Source: Theocolax elegans
Taxonomy: Eukaryota > Arthropoda > Insecta > Hymenoptera > Cerocephalidae
Assembly (NCBI GenBank): GCA_026168455.1
Contig: CM047429.1
Span: 36,688,066 to 36,752,065 of the forward strand
Length of the DNA: 64,000 bases
Reading direction: 5' to 3'
Every line of letters starts with the position of its first letter. The first letter of the stretch is position 1. The notes under the pieces are model-generated. The model had not been told where the DNA came from, ran no database searches, and was given only the letters and a program-made list of their open reading frames with translations. Of this stretch, positions 11,459-21,705 are shown in pieces. A program made the translations under genes and the position numbers.

Positions 11459-12230
11459 TCATTTTCTACCTCTCATTGCCTCGTTCACAAGATCCACCAA
11501 ATTTCTAGCGCAGATATCATAGCAATGTTTGCTTGTACAATATTGATTTCTCTCTCTCATCCAGATACGGCATCCAAACGAGATATTTTTGTACCCGGCG
11601 TTTGTACTGTGCAAAAGTTCCTCTCGCACGATATCGATGATATACTCCTTAACGCTTATCAATTTTTTTTATGGTGGCAATACACTTCTCCAGCTCCAAA
11701 ATCATTTTTATCGCATGCTCCATACCACAGGTTATGCAATTAGCGGTACAATGGCGACAACCTGAATCAATAACTTTTTTTTGGTTGATAAAGTTTCACC
11801 ATTAGCCACCAGTGCACACAATAAAGTTACGTATTTACGTAGTTTTTGTTTACACGTTTTGCTGGGCGGTACGTTACCTCGCAAAACATTGAGAACATAC
11901 GCTCACAAGAATGTAACCAGTCTGAATCTACTTATCGCAGTAAAGCCACACGTTGTACAACACTCAAATGACACAGTACATTCAAAACGACGGAATATCT
12001 TTGACCATAGGGAAGAGGTATTGTCGGACTCATTACAAACGAACGACTGAAAGTCTGTTACCCGAGATGTCGGATTTTATTTGTTTACGCGGCACGTGCA
12101 CATACTGATATTCGTCATCGGGAAATAGACAAATTCAAAATCGATGGTTTTTAGGTGTATCCTGCTTCAAGTCAACAAGTAAATAGTGAAATGGTTCATC
12201 TACCGTATCGTGATTCGCCACGCATAGAAA
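11459..12230 (-). pseudogene. Scraps of further Polinton-like genes
   Basis: Minus-strand fragments in changing frames. Near 12215-12118 a piece reads YLLVDLKQDTP and later YVHVPRKQIKS. Near 11900-11790 a piece reads LNVLRGNVPPSKTCKQKLRK followed by a KK-rich end, a pattern I associate with a small basic protein of insect Polinton-like elements. Near 11760-11700 a Cys-rich piece reads CRHCTANCITCG, a possible zinc site. A 67-codon frame (11662-11459) is open but unrecognised. None is intact. Confidence 0.4.
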
Positions 12231-12748
12231 TTTTGGATCTTCCGGGCAAGTTTGGCGAGACAAATGTTGAATTAGCGCACGGATTCTTAAATATTACAAT
12301 GTAATTCGAGTTTAACGATATTTCTCACTGACCATGATGAAACAAGTTTTGCGTAATAAATGTTACGCTCAATTTGTTGTGATGATTACCTTTGGTAAAC
12401 AGGTTACACACAACTGCACAGGACGATTCACGCATTAAATCGTCGAGGATCAAGAGTTAAGGCCTCGAATCTATGGTGTAATCGTCACTCTTTGGTAGAC
12501 CCTCGTGAAATTTGATATTTTCGCTCAAGTCCGTGTAAGTAGGCTGCCACTCGCTATAGTATAAAATATACATATAGTGTACGATCAAAATGCGTGTGAC
12601 TCATGCAGTTAATGTATTGTAAAAATTTGTTGACAAACATGGTTTTCTCGCACGAGGTGGGTCCACAAATCATGGATGTCCACGGATGTTTCTAGCGTAG
12701 GTTTAGGACCGACACTAATACGACAGCTTCTCACACCTCCTTATTTAT
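12231..12748. other. Unassigned sequence right of locus A
   Basis: No frame, repeat or RNA gene recognised. It may hold the lost upstream end of locus A. Confidence 0.4.

Positions 12749-12797
<49 letters not shown>
12749..12797. repeat. (CT)n microsatellite
   Basis: A CT dinucleotide run with one TTT interruption. Confidence 0.95.
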
Positions 12798-12800
<3 letters not shown>

Positions 12801-12987
12801 GGGTGTACCGGGCGCTCCTAAATTCACCTCTGCTCTTGTCGAAATACTATAGTTTTACACTTTCTTCCACGAGTTTCAGTTCAAGAGGAAGGAATTCCCT
12901 CGAGTGGCGGCTCCTGTCTGAAATAATAACAGGTATTCCCACCGCCAGATGGAAGCGAGTATACTCGTTGGAGAGATTGTTGTCTTC

Positions 12988-12990
<3 letters not shown>

Positions 12991-13028
<38 letters not shown>
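12991..13028. repeat. (TA)19 microsatellite
   Basis: An uninterrupted TA dinucleotide run. Confidence 0.95.
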
Positions 13029-13029
<1 letters not shown>

Positions 13030-13559
13030 CCGCATAACATCTTGCTGGCGTCGCAGTTCATCTTGCGACAGACGTCTAAGGTATGATCTCCAGTTCCTTA
13101 CTGAGGAGTCCAAACTGTGGATCAAGGACGAAACGCCTTCAATTTTTTGTTTTATTTTTTGAAAAAGGCCGTTACTCTGGAAACTTTCACCAACCATAGT
13201 GGACAAAGGGTATAATGGGCCTGCTTTATTCCAAAAATAAAGCATTTAGTTCGGGAGGACCGATAATTATATTATAACAGGTATTTTTTATCGCCCAGGA
13301 ATCCTTATTTTTCCTCTGAAAAGTCGTCATCTCTAAGAGGTTAGGACTCTTCGTTCCGCAAATTTGCGGCTCGTCAACGGCGAATTTTTCACCCAGTCTA
13401 CACAACGCCTCTACCAGTCACCACCTATAATAAAGAGTCATCCTCGTCGGGGTTTCTGCTTCATTCTCAAGGACTCATTTACATCTTTGGGAAGTGCAAA
13501 AAAAGATCATGCGAAGGTATGCTCTTGATGCGGCAACTATATTCACGCGAATTGCTTTG
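13029..13559. other. Possible 5' part of the following LINE relic
   Basis: No intact frame. The plus strand just before 13560 shows Ser-rich and basic scraps compatible with a decayed LINE ORF1, but I cannot fix a boundary. Confidence 0.3.
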
Positions 13560-14950
13560 CTTTAATTCCCGACCCTAACAAGCAGCTGCATGATCTCTTA
13601 TCTAAAGCACTTCGTCGATCTACTGACTTGGGTTACGCGAGGCCTACAATTAAGAATTACACGGTTTTTATGCGTAGAACTAAGGGAAGGCAGCTCTTTC
13701 CGATACATTCCGAATCGAACATTTTTAACCTTCGACTCCCAATTCTTCTTTATCGAAATGAGGGTTGTCTGGCCAAGCTTCATCATCTACTAACACTCCA
13801 TTCTCCATTTTTCATGTGAACATAAACCGCTTAAAAACTCATTTTTCATCCATCGAATCACTGGTTCTTCCTTTTAATCACGATATTATTGCTTTTTCTG
13901 AAACGTTCCTCACAGAACATGACTCCTCCGACATGCTGGGCCTTCCTAATTATACTCTACACAGATTGGACCGAGTTTGTAAGGACGGGGGGGGGGGTGT
14001 TGCGGCTTACATCAGGAGTAATCTTGACGTTAGGCTTGTGACTCACTCTGAGCCTGTTTTTCCAACTCCCCAGAGTTTACGATCTTTCAAATTTACAGTA
14101 AAACTAGTTGGCTGCTTTTCTGTATAGTTTATAGGAGGCCCACAGCGGCCTACCCATCAAAATTTTTTGATTCATTGACTAATTTTTTACATACTTGCGA
14201 CCAGGTTGTTATCACCGGAGATTTCAACATTAACATGTACAATAAAGATGGGTTCTCCGCCATGTTGGAGTCCTACTTAAACTCACTAAACCTCTCTCTT
14301 GTTAAATCTGATCCTACTCGGCATACTCATTCATTTACCCATTCATCCCATACATGGCTCGACCTATTTATTGTACGTAATCCCCCGCCAGTTTATAAAT
14401 AAACCAAATCACTCATGCCCTTTGCAGCAGTGCACGATTTCATTGTACTTGCATTAGATCTTATTAAACCATTGCCGGTCGTAAAGAGTATTTGGTCGCG
14501 CAACCTTGTCCCACATTCCTATCAACAACCTTCTTTCCAACCTTGTTTCATGTATATTAGATACATTCGGCTCACTCGCTCCAACATGGCTTATAAAAGG
14601 TACTTGGCCACTGGCCTGAGCTCCGACTATCAGATGTATAAGGATCTCCGTAATCTAGTTAGAAACACTATAGACTCGAGTAAAGTTACGCATTTTAATA
14701 ACAAAATCAAATCTGCATCTAACTCGTCAAATTTGTGGAAGGAGCTCAGGACATGGGTCTCGCGACTAAACCAACTCAATCAGCTCTCAACATTTTCTCA
14801 CTCGATCAGCACAACAATCATTATGCATCTATATCTTACTCAGCCTCTCGTTTCACTTATACTCAACTTCAGTCTCTCATCTCATCCTCTGATATTTTAC
14901 CTTTATTTTATCCTTTATCTTCCTATAAAGTGAGGTGTATATCTCTACTT
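13560..14950 (+). mobile_element. Non-LTR retrotransposon (LINE) relic, 5' half only
   Basis: Holds the C-terminal end of an ORF1-like protein (about 13600-13819, with the basic stretch ALRRSTDLGYARPTIKNY) followed by a broken endonuclease domain. No reverse transcriptase motif is found downstream, so the relic lacks its 3' part. Layout and EN motifs suggest a Jockey/CR1-type element; the clade is not certain. No target duplication found. Confidence 0.65.
13765..14460 (+). pseudogene. LINE apurinic-like endonuclease domain, frameshifted
   Basis: Three plus-strand pieces in two frames together show an Exo_endo_phos domain. The N-terminal strand is FHVNINRLKTHFSSIESL, followed by HDIIAFSETFL (catalytic Glu region) and GGGGVAAYIRSNLDVRLV. 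After a frameshift comes VVITGDFNIN (GDFN motif) and then HTWLDLFIV (LDL/I motif), with a final HD-like AVHDFIVLALDL around 14424. The enzyme nicks target DNA to prime reverse transcription. A G9 run at 13987-13995 probably reflects slippage. Frame changes near 14127 and 14402 inactivate it. Confidence 0.75.
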
Positions 14951-15858
14951 GTTGTAAAACACCGTACACAACCACGCTAGTAGAATCCGTGAAATTCCAA
15001 AACTATTTTGTCACTAGTGCTCAATTCACAGTATCCATCCACTAAAAGACTTTCAGGTAGTCTTTTCTCTCGTGATTGTGCTGCATACTGAATTTTACTC
15101 TGTAATATTTGCTCCATCCAGTATATCCACTGCATTGCTTTTAACGACTGCTGGTTCGAACACCAATAACCACCTGGAGGTTTAATGTTATATCTGAGAC
15201 TTCACCTATCTACTCGGAGAAAACTAAAAATAATACTTTTACGAAATCGCGTTTTTCCGATCTACTATCCCATTCTTTCTATTCCTTTGTTACGCATTTA
15301 TTTCCTTACAAGACAAGTCATACGCAAAAATCCGATACTACCTTCTCTTTTATAATGAATCACCCTCAATAGATGGTTCCTAAAACGCTCGTAAAATACT
15401 AGTGTGACCTACATCTTTGCCTTTATAAGACCAAAAATTTTGCACATCGGTTCCCAGTCTTTTCTACATTGTCCCTGAGATAATCGTGATTCGGAAATTT
15501 GTAAAACCGCTGTAAAAGTCGATTTCATTAAGTAATAAATTTTTATTACTATTGTAATCCGTAAACAATAAAAAATTATGCGTAATAATTATAACGAATG
15601 AGTAATTACTTTCCTACATACGTCAATATTTATTTATAATGAATAATCTCTAATACTTAAGATATTCAAGGCAATTAAATTAAACTCGTTCAATCTTTTT
15701 TATTAAAATCATTTATTCATTTTTGCCGCGTAAACATCCTACTTGATTTAACAAGATAAAACATAAGCTATAAAGAAATAGTTTCTGTCATTTTATCTAA
15801 AGATACTACCAAACATTTTAATCAGAACATACCATTCTTATTCACTCTTGAACTTGAA
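14951..15858. other. No feature recognised
   Basis: AT-rich, with only short frames and no repeat structure noticed. Confidence 0.45.
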
Positions 15859-16840
15859 TTGGGAGCCACTAATGCTTACGCGCAATATTATTGTAATATG
15901 CCGATATCCCGAAGTGAGACTAATAAAGGTTCGAATAAACCAAAAGAAATCTATTATGAAAATTATAACACTAAACCAAATCTTAATCATCAACCTAATC
16001 AAATTGCGAAATTGAAATTTGGCACGCCGAAACATCCCGAAAATAATTATCTGCCTAGAACAAGACTATCCAGAACGTTTAATACCAACAACTCACATGA
16101 TTTTTCAATAAAGCCCATGCGTAATTTATCTATTAAAGAAGAGTCGGAAATTATTCCTAGTTTCGACAAAACTAATATACCCGTGAGCAAATTCACTAGA
16201 GCTAGTAGAGACGCTTTCTCTATGGTACCTAACATAAATCAAGGGAACTTCATATAAACCTCTGGACGACACTCCCAAATCGAGGATTCACGTAAATGAA
16301 TCATCAAAGGTGGAACCTTGCGAATTCTGTGGAAAAAATAACCACTCAACAGTTAGATGTTGGTTCCGTAAAGATGGTATCCGTAAAATTTAATGATCGC
16401 ACCGAAACCCAAGACCGAGACAAATTAATAATCCGGATAAACACCAATCTCAAAGTTACTCTTACGAACACAAAAATTTCATCGACACCTATAACGAAAA
16501 AATATGTAATTATTGTAAAAATCGAAGTCACTGGAAACATGAATACAGGAAATTAGCGTTTGTTAACCAAAATAAAACTGCTATGCATTCGGGAAACAAA
16601 AAAGTTTTCCAAGTCACAGGCGTGGACCAGGAAAACGAGTATATTTCACTCCCCAGCTCGTCCAGAAACCTACAATAACAAAAAAATCACCAACTATTAT
16701 ACTAGAATTGAAACATAAAAACCTTACCCTGATAATAAATACAGGTTCCGGACTTCAATACTCAAAATCTCTAAAAAACCAAAAAATAAAATGGTGGGTA
16801 ATAACTTTATTTTGGAGTTGGTCGGAATAAATAGACATCC
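15859..16840 (+). pseudogene. Retrotransposon gag nucleocapsid and protease relic
   Basis: A 132-codon Asn/Thr-rich frame starting at 15859 resembles the disordered region of a retroviral-type Gag. In other frames downstream lie a CCHC zinc knuckle at 16319-16360 (CEFCGKNNHSTVRC) and a second at 16504-16546 in which the last Cys is Tyr (CNYCKNRSHWKHEY). At 16728-16752 the peptide LIINTGSG resembles an aspartic protease active site with Asn in place of the catalytic Asp. It is thus a gag-protease fragment of a Gypsy or errantivirus-like element, strongly decayed and unrelated in sequence to the Gypsy elements further right. Confidence 0.55.
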
Positions 16841-16987
16841 GGTCTACACACTCGGAAGAATATTTTTCAATTATTGTAACATCGTATTTACCTTCCATTA
16901 GTAGGTAAAGGTTTTCCTATCGAAGAAGATGGGTTAATCGAAAATGGTAGAGACAAACGAAAAAATCCGATACCGTGAAATAAATGG

Positions 16988-17350
16988 TCGAATCGATACC
17001 TCGTGATCGATAAGCGATATCTCTACAAATAATTATTCTATAGCTTTATCTCGTATGTCGTCACATAAATAATTACGAATTGATTGAATCGATATTTCGA
17101 TAATCGATAATCGATAACTCTTAAAATATTAATCTGATTTATTCAAAAGTTTAATACCGTAAATTGATCAGATTTATATTAAAAGAGCTATCGATTACCA
17201 ATTATCGAAATATCGGCTTAATCAATTTACGGCATAAGAATTTTTCGCCATATTTCAACACTTTATGTGGTGACATACGAGATAAAGCGCTGGAATAATT
17301 AATTGTAAAGATATCGATTATCAATCACCAAATATTGATTGTACCAATTC
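16988..17350. repeat. Foldback (long inverted repeat) MITE-like element
   Basis: The left arm (about 16988-17135) and right arm (about 17165-17350) are imperfect reverse complements. Both contain GCTTTATCTCGTATGTC near the middle and ATCGAT-rich stretches. It has no coding capacity. A target duplication could not be fixed in the AT-rich flanks. Confidence 0.75.
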
Positions 17351-17864
17351 GCGTATTGTACAAGTACATTACCTGTAAGTAAGTGCATATATACTAAGAT
17401 TCTACCTGCATGTCGGTATTTGACTTAGACCTTGAATTAAAGAAATTTTCTCACGAGTACGCTAAATATTATCGCATTTTTCTTCATCATAGTATAATTT
17501 TCTAGATGATGTATTAACTTTAAAAAACAATCTCTCAGTCTGTAACTTTCTTCGTTTTGGGAAGTATATATAAATTTGATATTTTTTCACTTCATTTCAG
17601 TAATAAGAAGAAACTAAAGTCGGTAAAGAAAGAACTTTCAGTCTCTATTTTCTAAGATTAACGTTTACTTTTGCAAGCATCTGCATTCATTTTACATTTT
17701 CAAAGAATTATCCGATTTCTCTACAATTTAGGCAAAGAAAAAAATAGTCAAAATCAGCAAATTTAATCAGTTAGTGGTAGTGAAAGGTGGTTGAACTCCC
17801 ATAAAAATATCTACCTGGTCGTCAGTATTTAGTTAGCTTTTACAAGTTTAAGAACTTCTAAAAA
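17351..17864. other. Intergenic, no feature recognised
   Basis: AT-rich with no significant frame. It could be the 5' region of the doubtful gene that starts at 17865. Confidence 0.4.
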
Positions 17865-18478
17865 ATGAATCTTTATATTAACGATTTCGCAAAGGGTTCT
17901 GTATACGCGTATGGTGTCGTCAATGGTGAGTTATTTGCATTCCATGAAGCCATCGAAGTTCAGGAAGAACACTTAATAAATATCGATAACCAGGTTGTTG
18001 ATAAAATAGTGTTAGACAATAATACGGAGCATGACTCTGGTGTATCGTCCGGAGACGAGACATCATCATCATCATCATCATCATTATCATCAGAACGTGA
18101 CCCCGACCACGTTCCGCAGGTATAACTTATAAGAGCAAGAAAATAACAGCGACATGGACATGAGAATAACGAGGGTAATGATGACGACGATGACGAGGTC
18201 GAGGACGAAAACGATTATGATATTTGTCGACGAAAAGAATTACAACGAGTTGAAGGGAGGATACAATCACTTATCTGAAGACGTTATGAGTATTACAGAA
18301 ACAATCTCAGAACTCGTAATTTTTAATCGCTTTGACGAAATGTTGATTTTTGTTGCAGCTGTGTGAGGGTGCATTACACGCAAAGAATCCGCCGATGGGC
18401 GCGGTGCCAAGACTGGTTTTTGTGACAACCGGTGCATTGCCCAAATTAAGATATTCTATCGTAATGAATTTAAACTAA
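17865..18478 (+). CDS. Doubtful two-exon gene, acidic/Ser-rich product
   Basis: Exon 1 (17865-18119, 85 codons) begins MNLYINDFAKGSVYAYG and ends in a Ser run from a TCA repeat followed by DPDHVPQ. A donor-like GTATAA starts at 18120. An acceptor-like TTTTTGTTGCAG ends at 18358, and joining there keeps frame with a 39-codon exon (LCEGALHAKNPPMGAV..., stop 18476-18478). The putative intron also holds an acidic Asp/Glu-rich stretch in another frame, so a different exon structure or a decayed gene is equally possible. I do not recognise the family. Confidence 0.3.
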
Positions 18479-19460
18479 AATGTGTATACGAACAAATCTC
18501 CCTAACTTTTAATTTTTGGCGAAAAAATGTGGGATCAGGCAATTTTAGGAGCACACCTTTGAAAATTGGTATGAAAGGTTAGGAATATTATTTGAATTGA
18601 TTGGTATAATGTGCTTTCATGAGCGAGAAATTCTCCAAAACTTATGCGCGATATTTCATTTTTTTTTATAATAAGATCAGAAAAAATAGTGATATGGTTA
18701 TTAAGATTTTATTTATAAAGCATAGAATAATAAAAAATATAACAAAATATAATAAATATCAGTAACTGTCACAGAATAACAACTTATAGTCGATATAATT
18801 GAAAATTCCACACAATACAACTCTAAATTTCCCTCCCCTCCCTGTTCTCATACGAAAATTTTCATGCAAACCGTACTATCAAGTTAAGTCTATCTGTTAG
18901 TAAACATCGGTCGGTTCCGTAAATTCTAGTAAACGCGTACGATTTCGGCCAATAGTTTGTGGAAATAATACTAAATTTTATTGAAATTTCAATGAATATG
19001 TATTCTACTTGTCACAGAAAATCCAATTTGTAATTTATTCATGTTTTGATTAATTTTAGTTAATTTTTTTTAAATCAGCACTTCTTAAAGAAAAGGTTTA
19101 CATTGCTGTAACTTTTGGAGCATTAATAAAAAAACTCTACAAATTTGACAGATTGTTGGATTTAATATGTTCTTTAAGAGATTTTTACTATTTTGCTATG
19201 CATTTTTCGACGAGTTTCGCATGAATTCTTTTAACTAAATTTTATTTTCTACTTCATTTTTGGAAGCACATACTTCCGCTATACCTCAATCTATTCCTTT
19301 TTACATCTACTAAATGTAGAATTTGGTTATTTGCTGATTTCGAAAATGCTCCAGTCAATAGAAAGAAAAATATGATAATTTTAAAATTTAGTGAAATTCC
19401 ATTGAAACTTTTTATTGGAAGGGAGCACATAAAAATATGGAAGACTTTTTTGATGCACTA
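18479..19460. other. No feature recognised left of Gypsy-1
   Basis: AT-rich flank. I looked for the missing end of the locus B capsid gene here, because Gypsy-1 separates the two sides, and did not find it. Confidence 0.5.
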
Positions 19461-20399
19461 TGTAACGGTAAGGTACTTTTTACCTCACCGTTTGACGAAT
19501 TCGAGCAACACGAGCGAACAGTATCATAATGTTCGCATCGGTTCGAGCCGGCGAGATTCGGCTCGGCTCGGTTCGTCGTGGCTACACGGGCGGGATCGAC
19601 TTCGCGCGCGAAAGATTCGCGCACGCACCTCATTAGAGAGGTAAGGGGGAGATTCGCGCGCACTGGAGAGAGTGATAACCACCTTCTTACGCGACAGGTG
19701 TGATCCCCCCGCGTCCCGTGTTTAGCTTCGCCGTGCTGTGATTTACCGTGAGTTTTGTGTGTGTGTTTCGACTGCAGGCCGATCCTGCATTTGCAGTGAG
19801 TGGTGCTATACCGTGCATCTGCCTGCAGCCACACAACCCCGGTGCACGGGCGAGCGGACAATCCGTCCGACACCGCAGCGAGAGTGAGAGAGAGAGAAAG
19901 CAACCGATCGGCTGGTCGTTGTTTACCAACGACTACAGCAGCGTACAAAGTAAGTGGTACCACTTCACGCGATCGTGTTTTTATTCGCACTTAGTAAATA
20001 ATCGTGTTTCTTTATACCAGTCCCGTTGACTGGATATATTATTTTAGTTCGCGATATTTTCTTCCCCTCTCTCTACAAGTCGGCCGTTTACCGACTTGTA
20101 ATAAAAGCGTAGACCTCGGCGACAATCAGATATTTTATTTGTTATTTATCTTTATCTTTATTTCAATAAATTCATATTATTATTTAAATTCAATCCGGTG
20201 TTCGATTAATTGAATTTAACCCACGTACGATTCCTTCCGTAATCCTAAGAGCTCGTATATTTCTGGTTGACAAGTGCTCGACGCGATATCCCTGTTTCGC
20301 GGTCAATTTCAGATTTGAATTTTACCCGGTTGTTATCTGAAACAGTAACTCGGTTTCAGATTAACATTTAACAGATTTGGCGGCAACCAAACTGTTACA
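19461..20399 (+). repeat. Gypsy-1 5' LTR
   Basis: Begins TGTAACGG and ends CTGTTACA, giving short inverted termini, and is followed at once by the primer-binding site. The copy at 27227 is nearly identical. It contains GC-rich promoter-like sequence near 19560-19700 and an AATAAA signal near 20165. Confidence 0.93.
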
Positions 20400-20412
20400 T
20401 GGCGCCCAACGT
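20400..20412 (+). other. Gypsy-1 primer-binding site
   Basis: TGGCGCCCAACGT directly follows the LTR. It is the usual TGG-starting complement of a tRNA 3' end, and the core TGGCGCCCAAC is shared with Gypsy-2. Confidence 0.85.
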
Positions 20413-21705
20413 AAATTAATAGATTGGGTTATTTTACGCCCAACGTTAATTTCCAAATTGCGCCTACGAGGCGCACAACGTAAATTTTTAAATTGCGTTT
20501 TTTTGTGATACGAGCTGCGCTTATATAGGTGCCCTTATAAAATAGGATTTTATTATAAACGGTAGTGAATCTAATTTAATGTAATTGATTTTTGTTGTTA
20601 TCAATTTATTTTAAATTTAATTTTTTAAGTGCGTGTGGATTTTACGTGTAATTTTCTATTATATACTAGTTACGTTAATTAGTATATTTGTTATTACCGG
20701 CAGTTAGATTAATCGGTTCGCGATTAATTCTAACCTTTAAATTATTGTATTTAGACAATAATTTATAAGTTTGAACCGGATTTTCTTTTATTGTTGTTTA
20801 GTTTGGTTAAAAGAAATCCGAGGTCGGTAATAATAATTTTTTTAATTAATTACACGTAAATAATAGTAAATTTGAATTTTAAAATTGAAATATAGATCGA
20901 TTCGCCTTGAGGTCCGCAATTTACATACCGAGTCCCTAATTTTGAGTAGGTTAGTCGGAAAATCGGCGTTATTTAGTTTTCCGACTTAATAAAAATTGTA
21001 ACACCTGTGCAAGGGTAAAAATTTTTCTGGTTTGAAGTTTGCTTGTTAAATTTATATTTTTGACAACGCGGACCGGCTCTCGCGTTACAATAAAAATTGT
21101 ATTATTATTTTTTTGTAACATTGCGATTGTAAGAGGTCACAGCGGCGTACACATTTAGTTGTTTAGGAATATATTTATATTTATTTATCTATTTATTCAA
21201 TTATTTATTTATTTATTTTATAATATATTCAGCGTGCGTTGGTGACCGAGAGCCGGAGTAAATTCGATTTTTTCGTATTTAGTCGGATTTAAACAAATTT
21301 TTTCTTGTTTTTAATTTAATTTATTAACAATTCGTAAAATTTCTTTTTACGTTTAATATTGTATGTTTATTTGTTTTATAATAAATTAAATTAATCCCGC
21401 GTGTAACATAGTTAATTTTTTTTTCTCCCGATTTGTTTGTAAAATTAATAGTCAAAAATATAATTCTTTAACGTAGTTTTTTATATTAGGCAGGAAAGCA
21501 AATTTCAAATAGGTGTGCTTAATTTTTCTGCTTGTAATTATAAAGGGAAAAGAATTCATTCTTCAACTTAGTGGCCCAATAATTTTATTATTTAAAGCCA
21601 CCTAATAATTTGAAGAAAAGCATACCTTGCACAGGTAAAGCGAAAAGTGACTCAGATTTTTTTTTGTGTGTAAATAATCGTAGCGGTAGTTTTGTTAAGA
21701 TTAAA

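Larger units (their letters stand above)
7544..12230 (-). mobile_element. Decayed Polinton/Maverick-like element, locus A
   Basis: On the minus strand, read from high to low coordinates, come zinc-binding and basic scraps (12.2-11.5 kb), a PLA2-domain protein, an RVE integrase with chromodomain, a penton-like capsid protein, a Lys-rich segment and an F54H12.2-like protein. This set is characteristic of insect Polinton/Maverick elements. No protein-primed polymerase, packaging ATPase or terminal inverted repeats were found, so the copy is incomplete and both boundaries are gene-based estimates. Frameshifts and stops in most genes show that it is inactive. Confidence 0.75.

Noticed and set aside
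12803..13245. Frames across the TA repeat on both strands
   Set aside because: They owe their length to the (TA)n tract; no recognisable domain.
19412..20213. Frames of 60-192 codons on both strands within the Gypsy-1 LTR (and the same in 27178-27979)
   Set aside because: They repeat identically in both LTRs and overlap regulatory sequence; no protein family.
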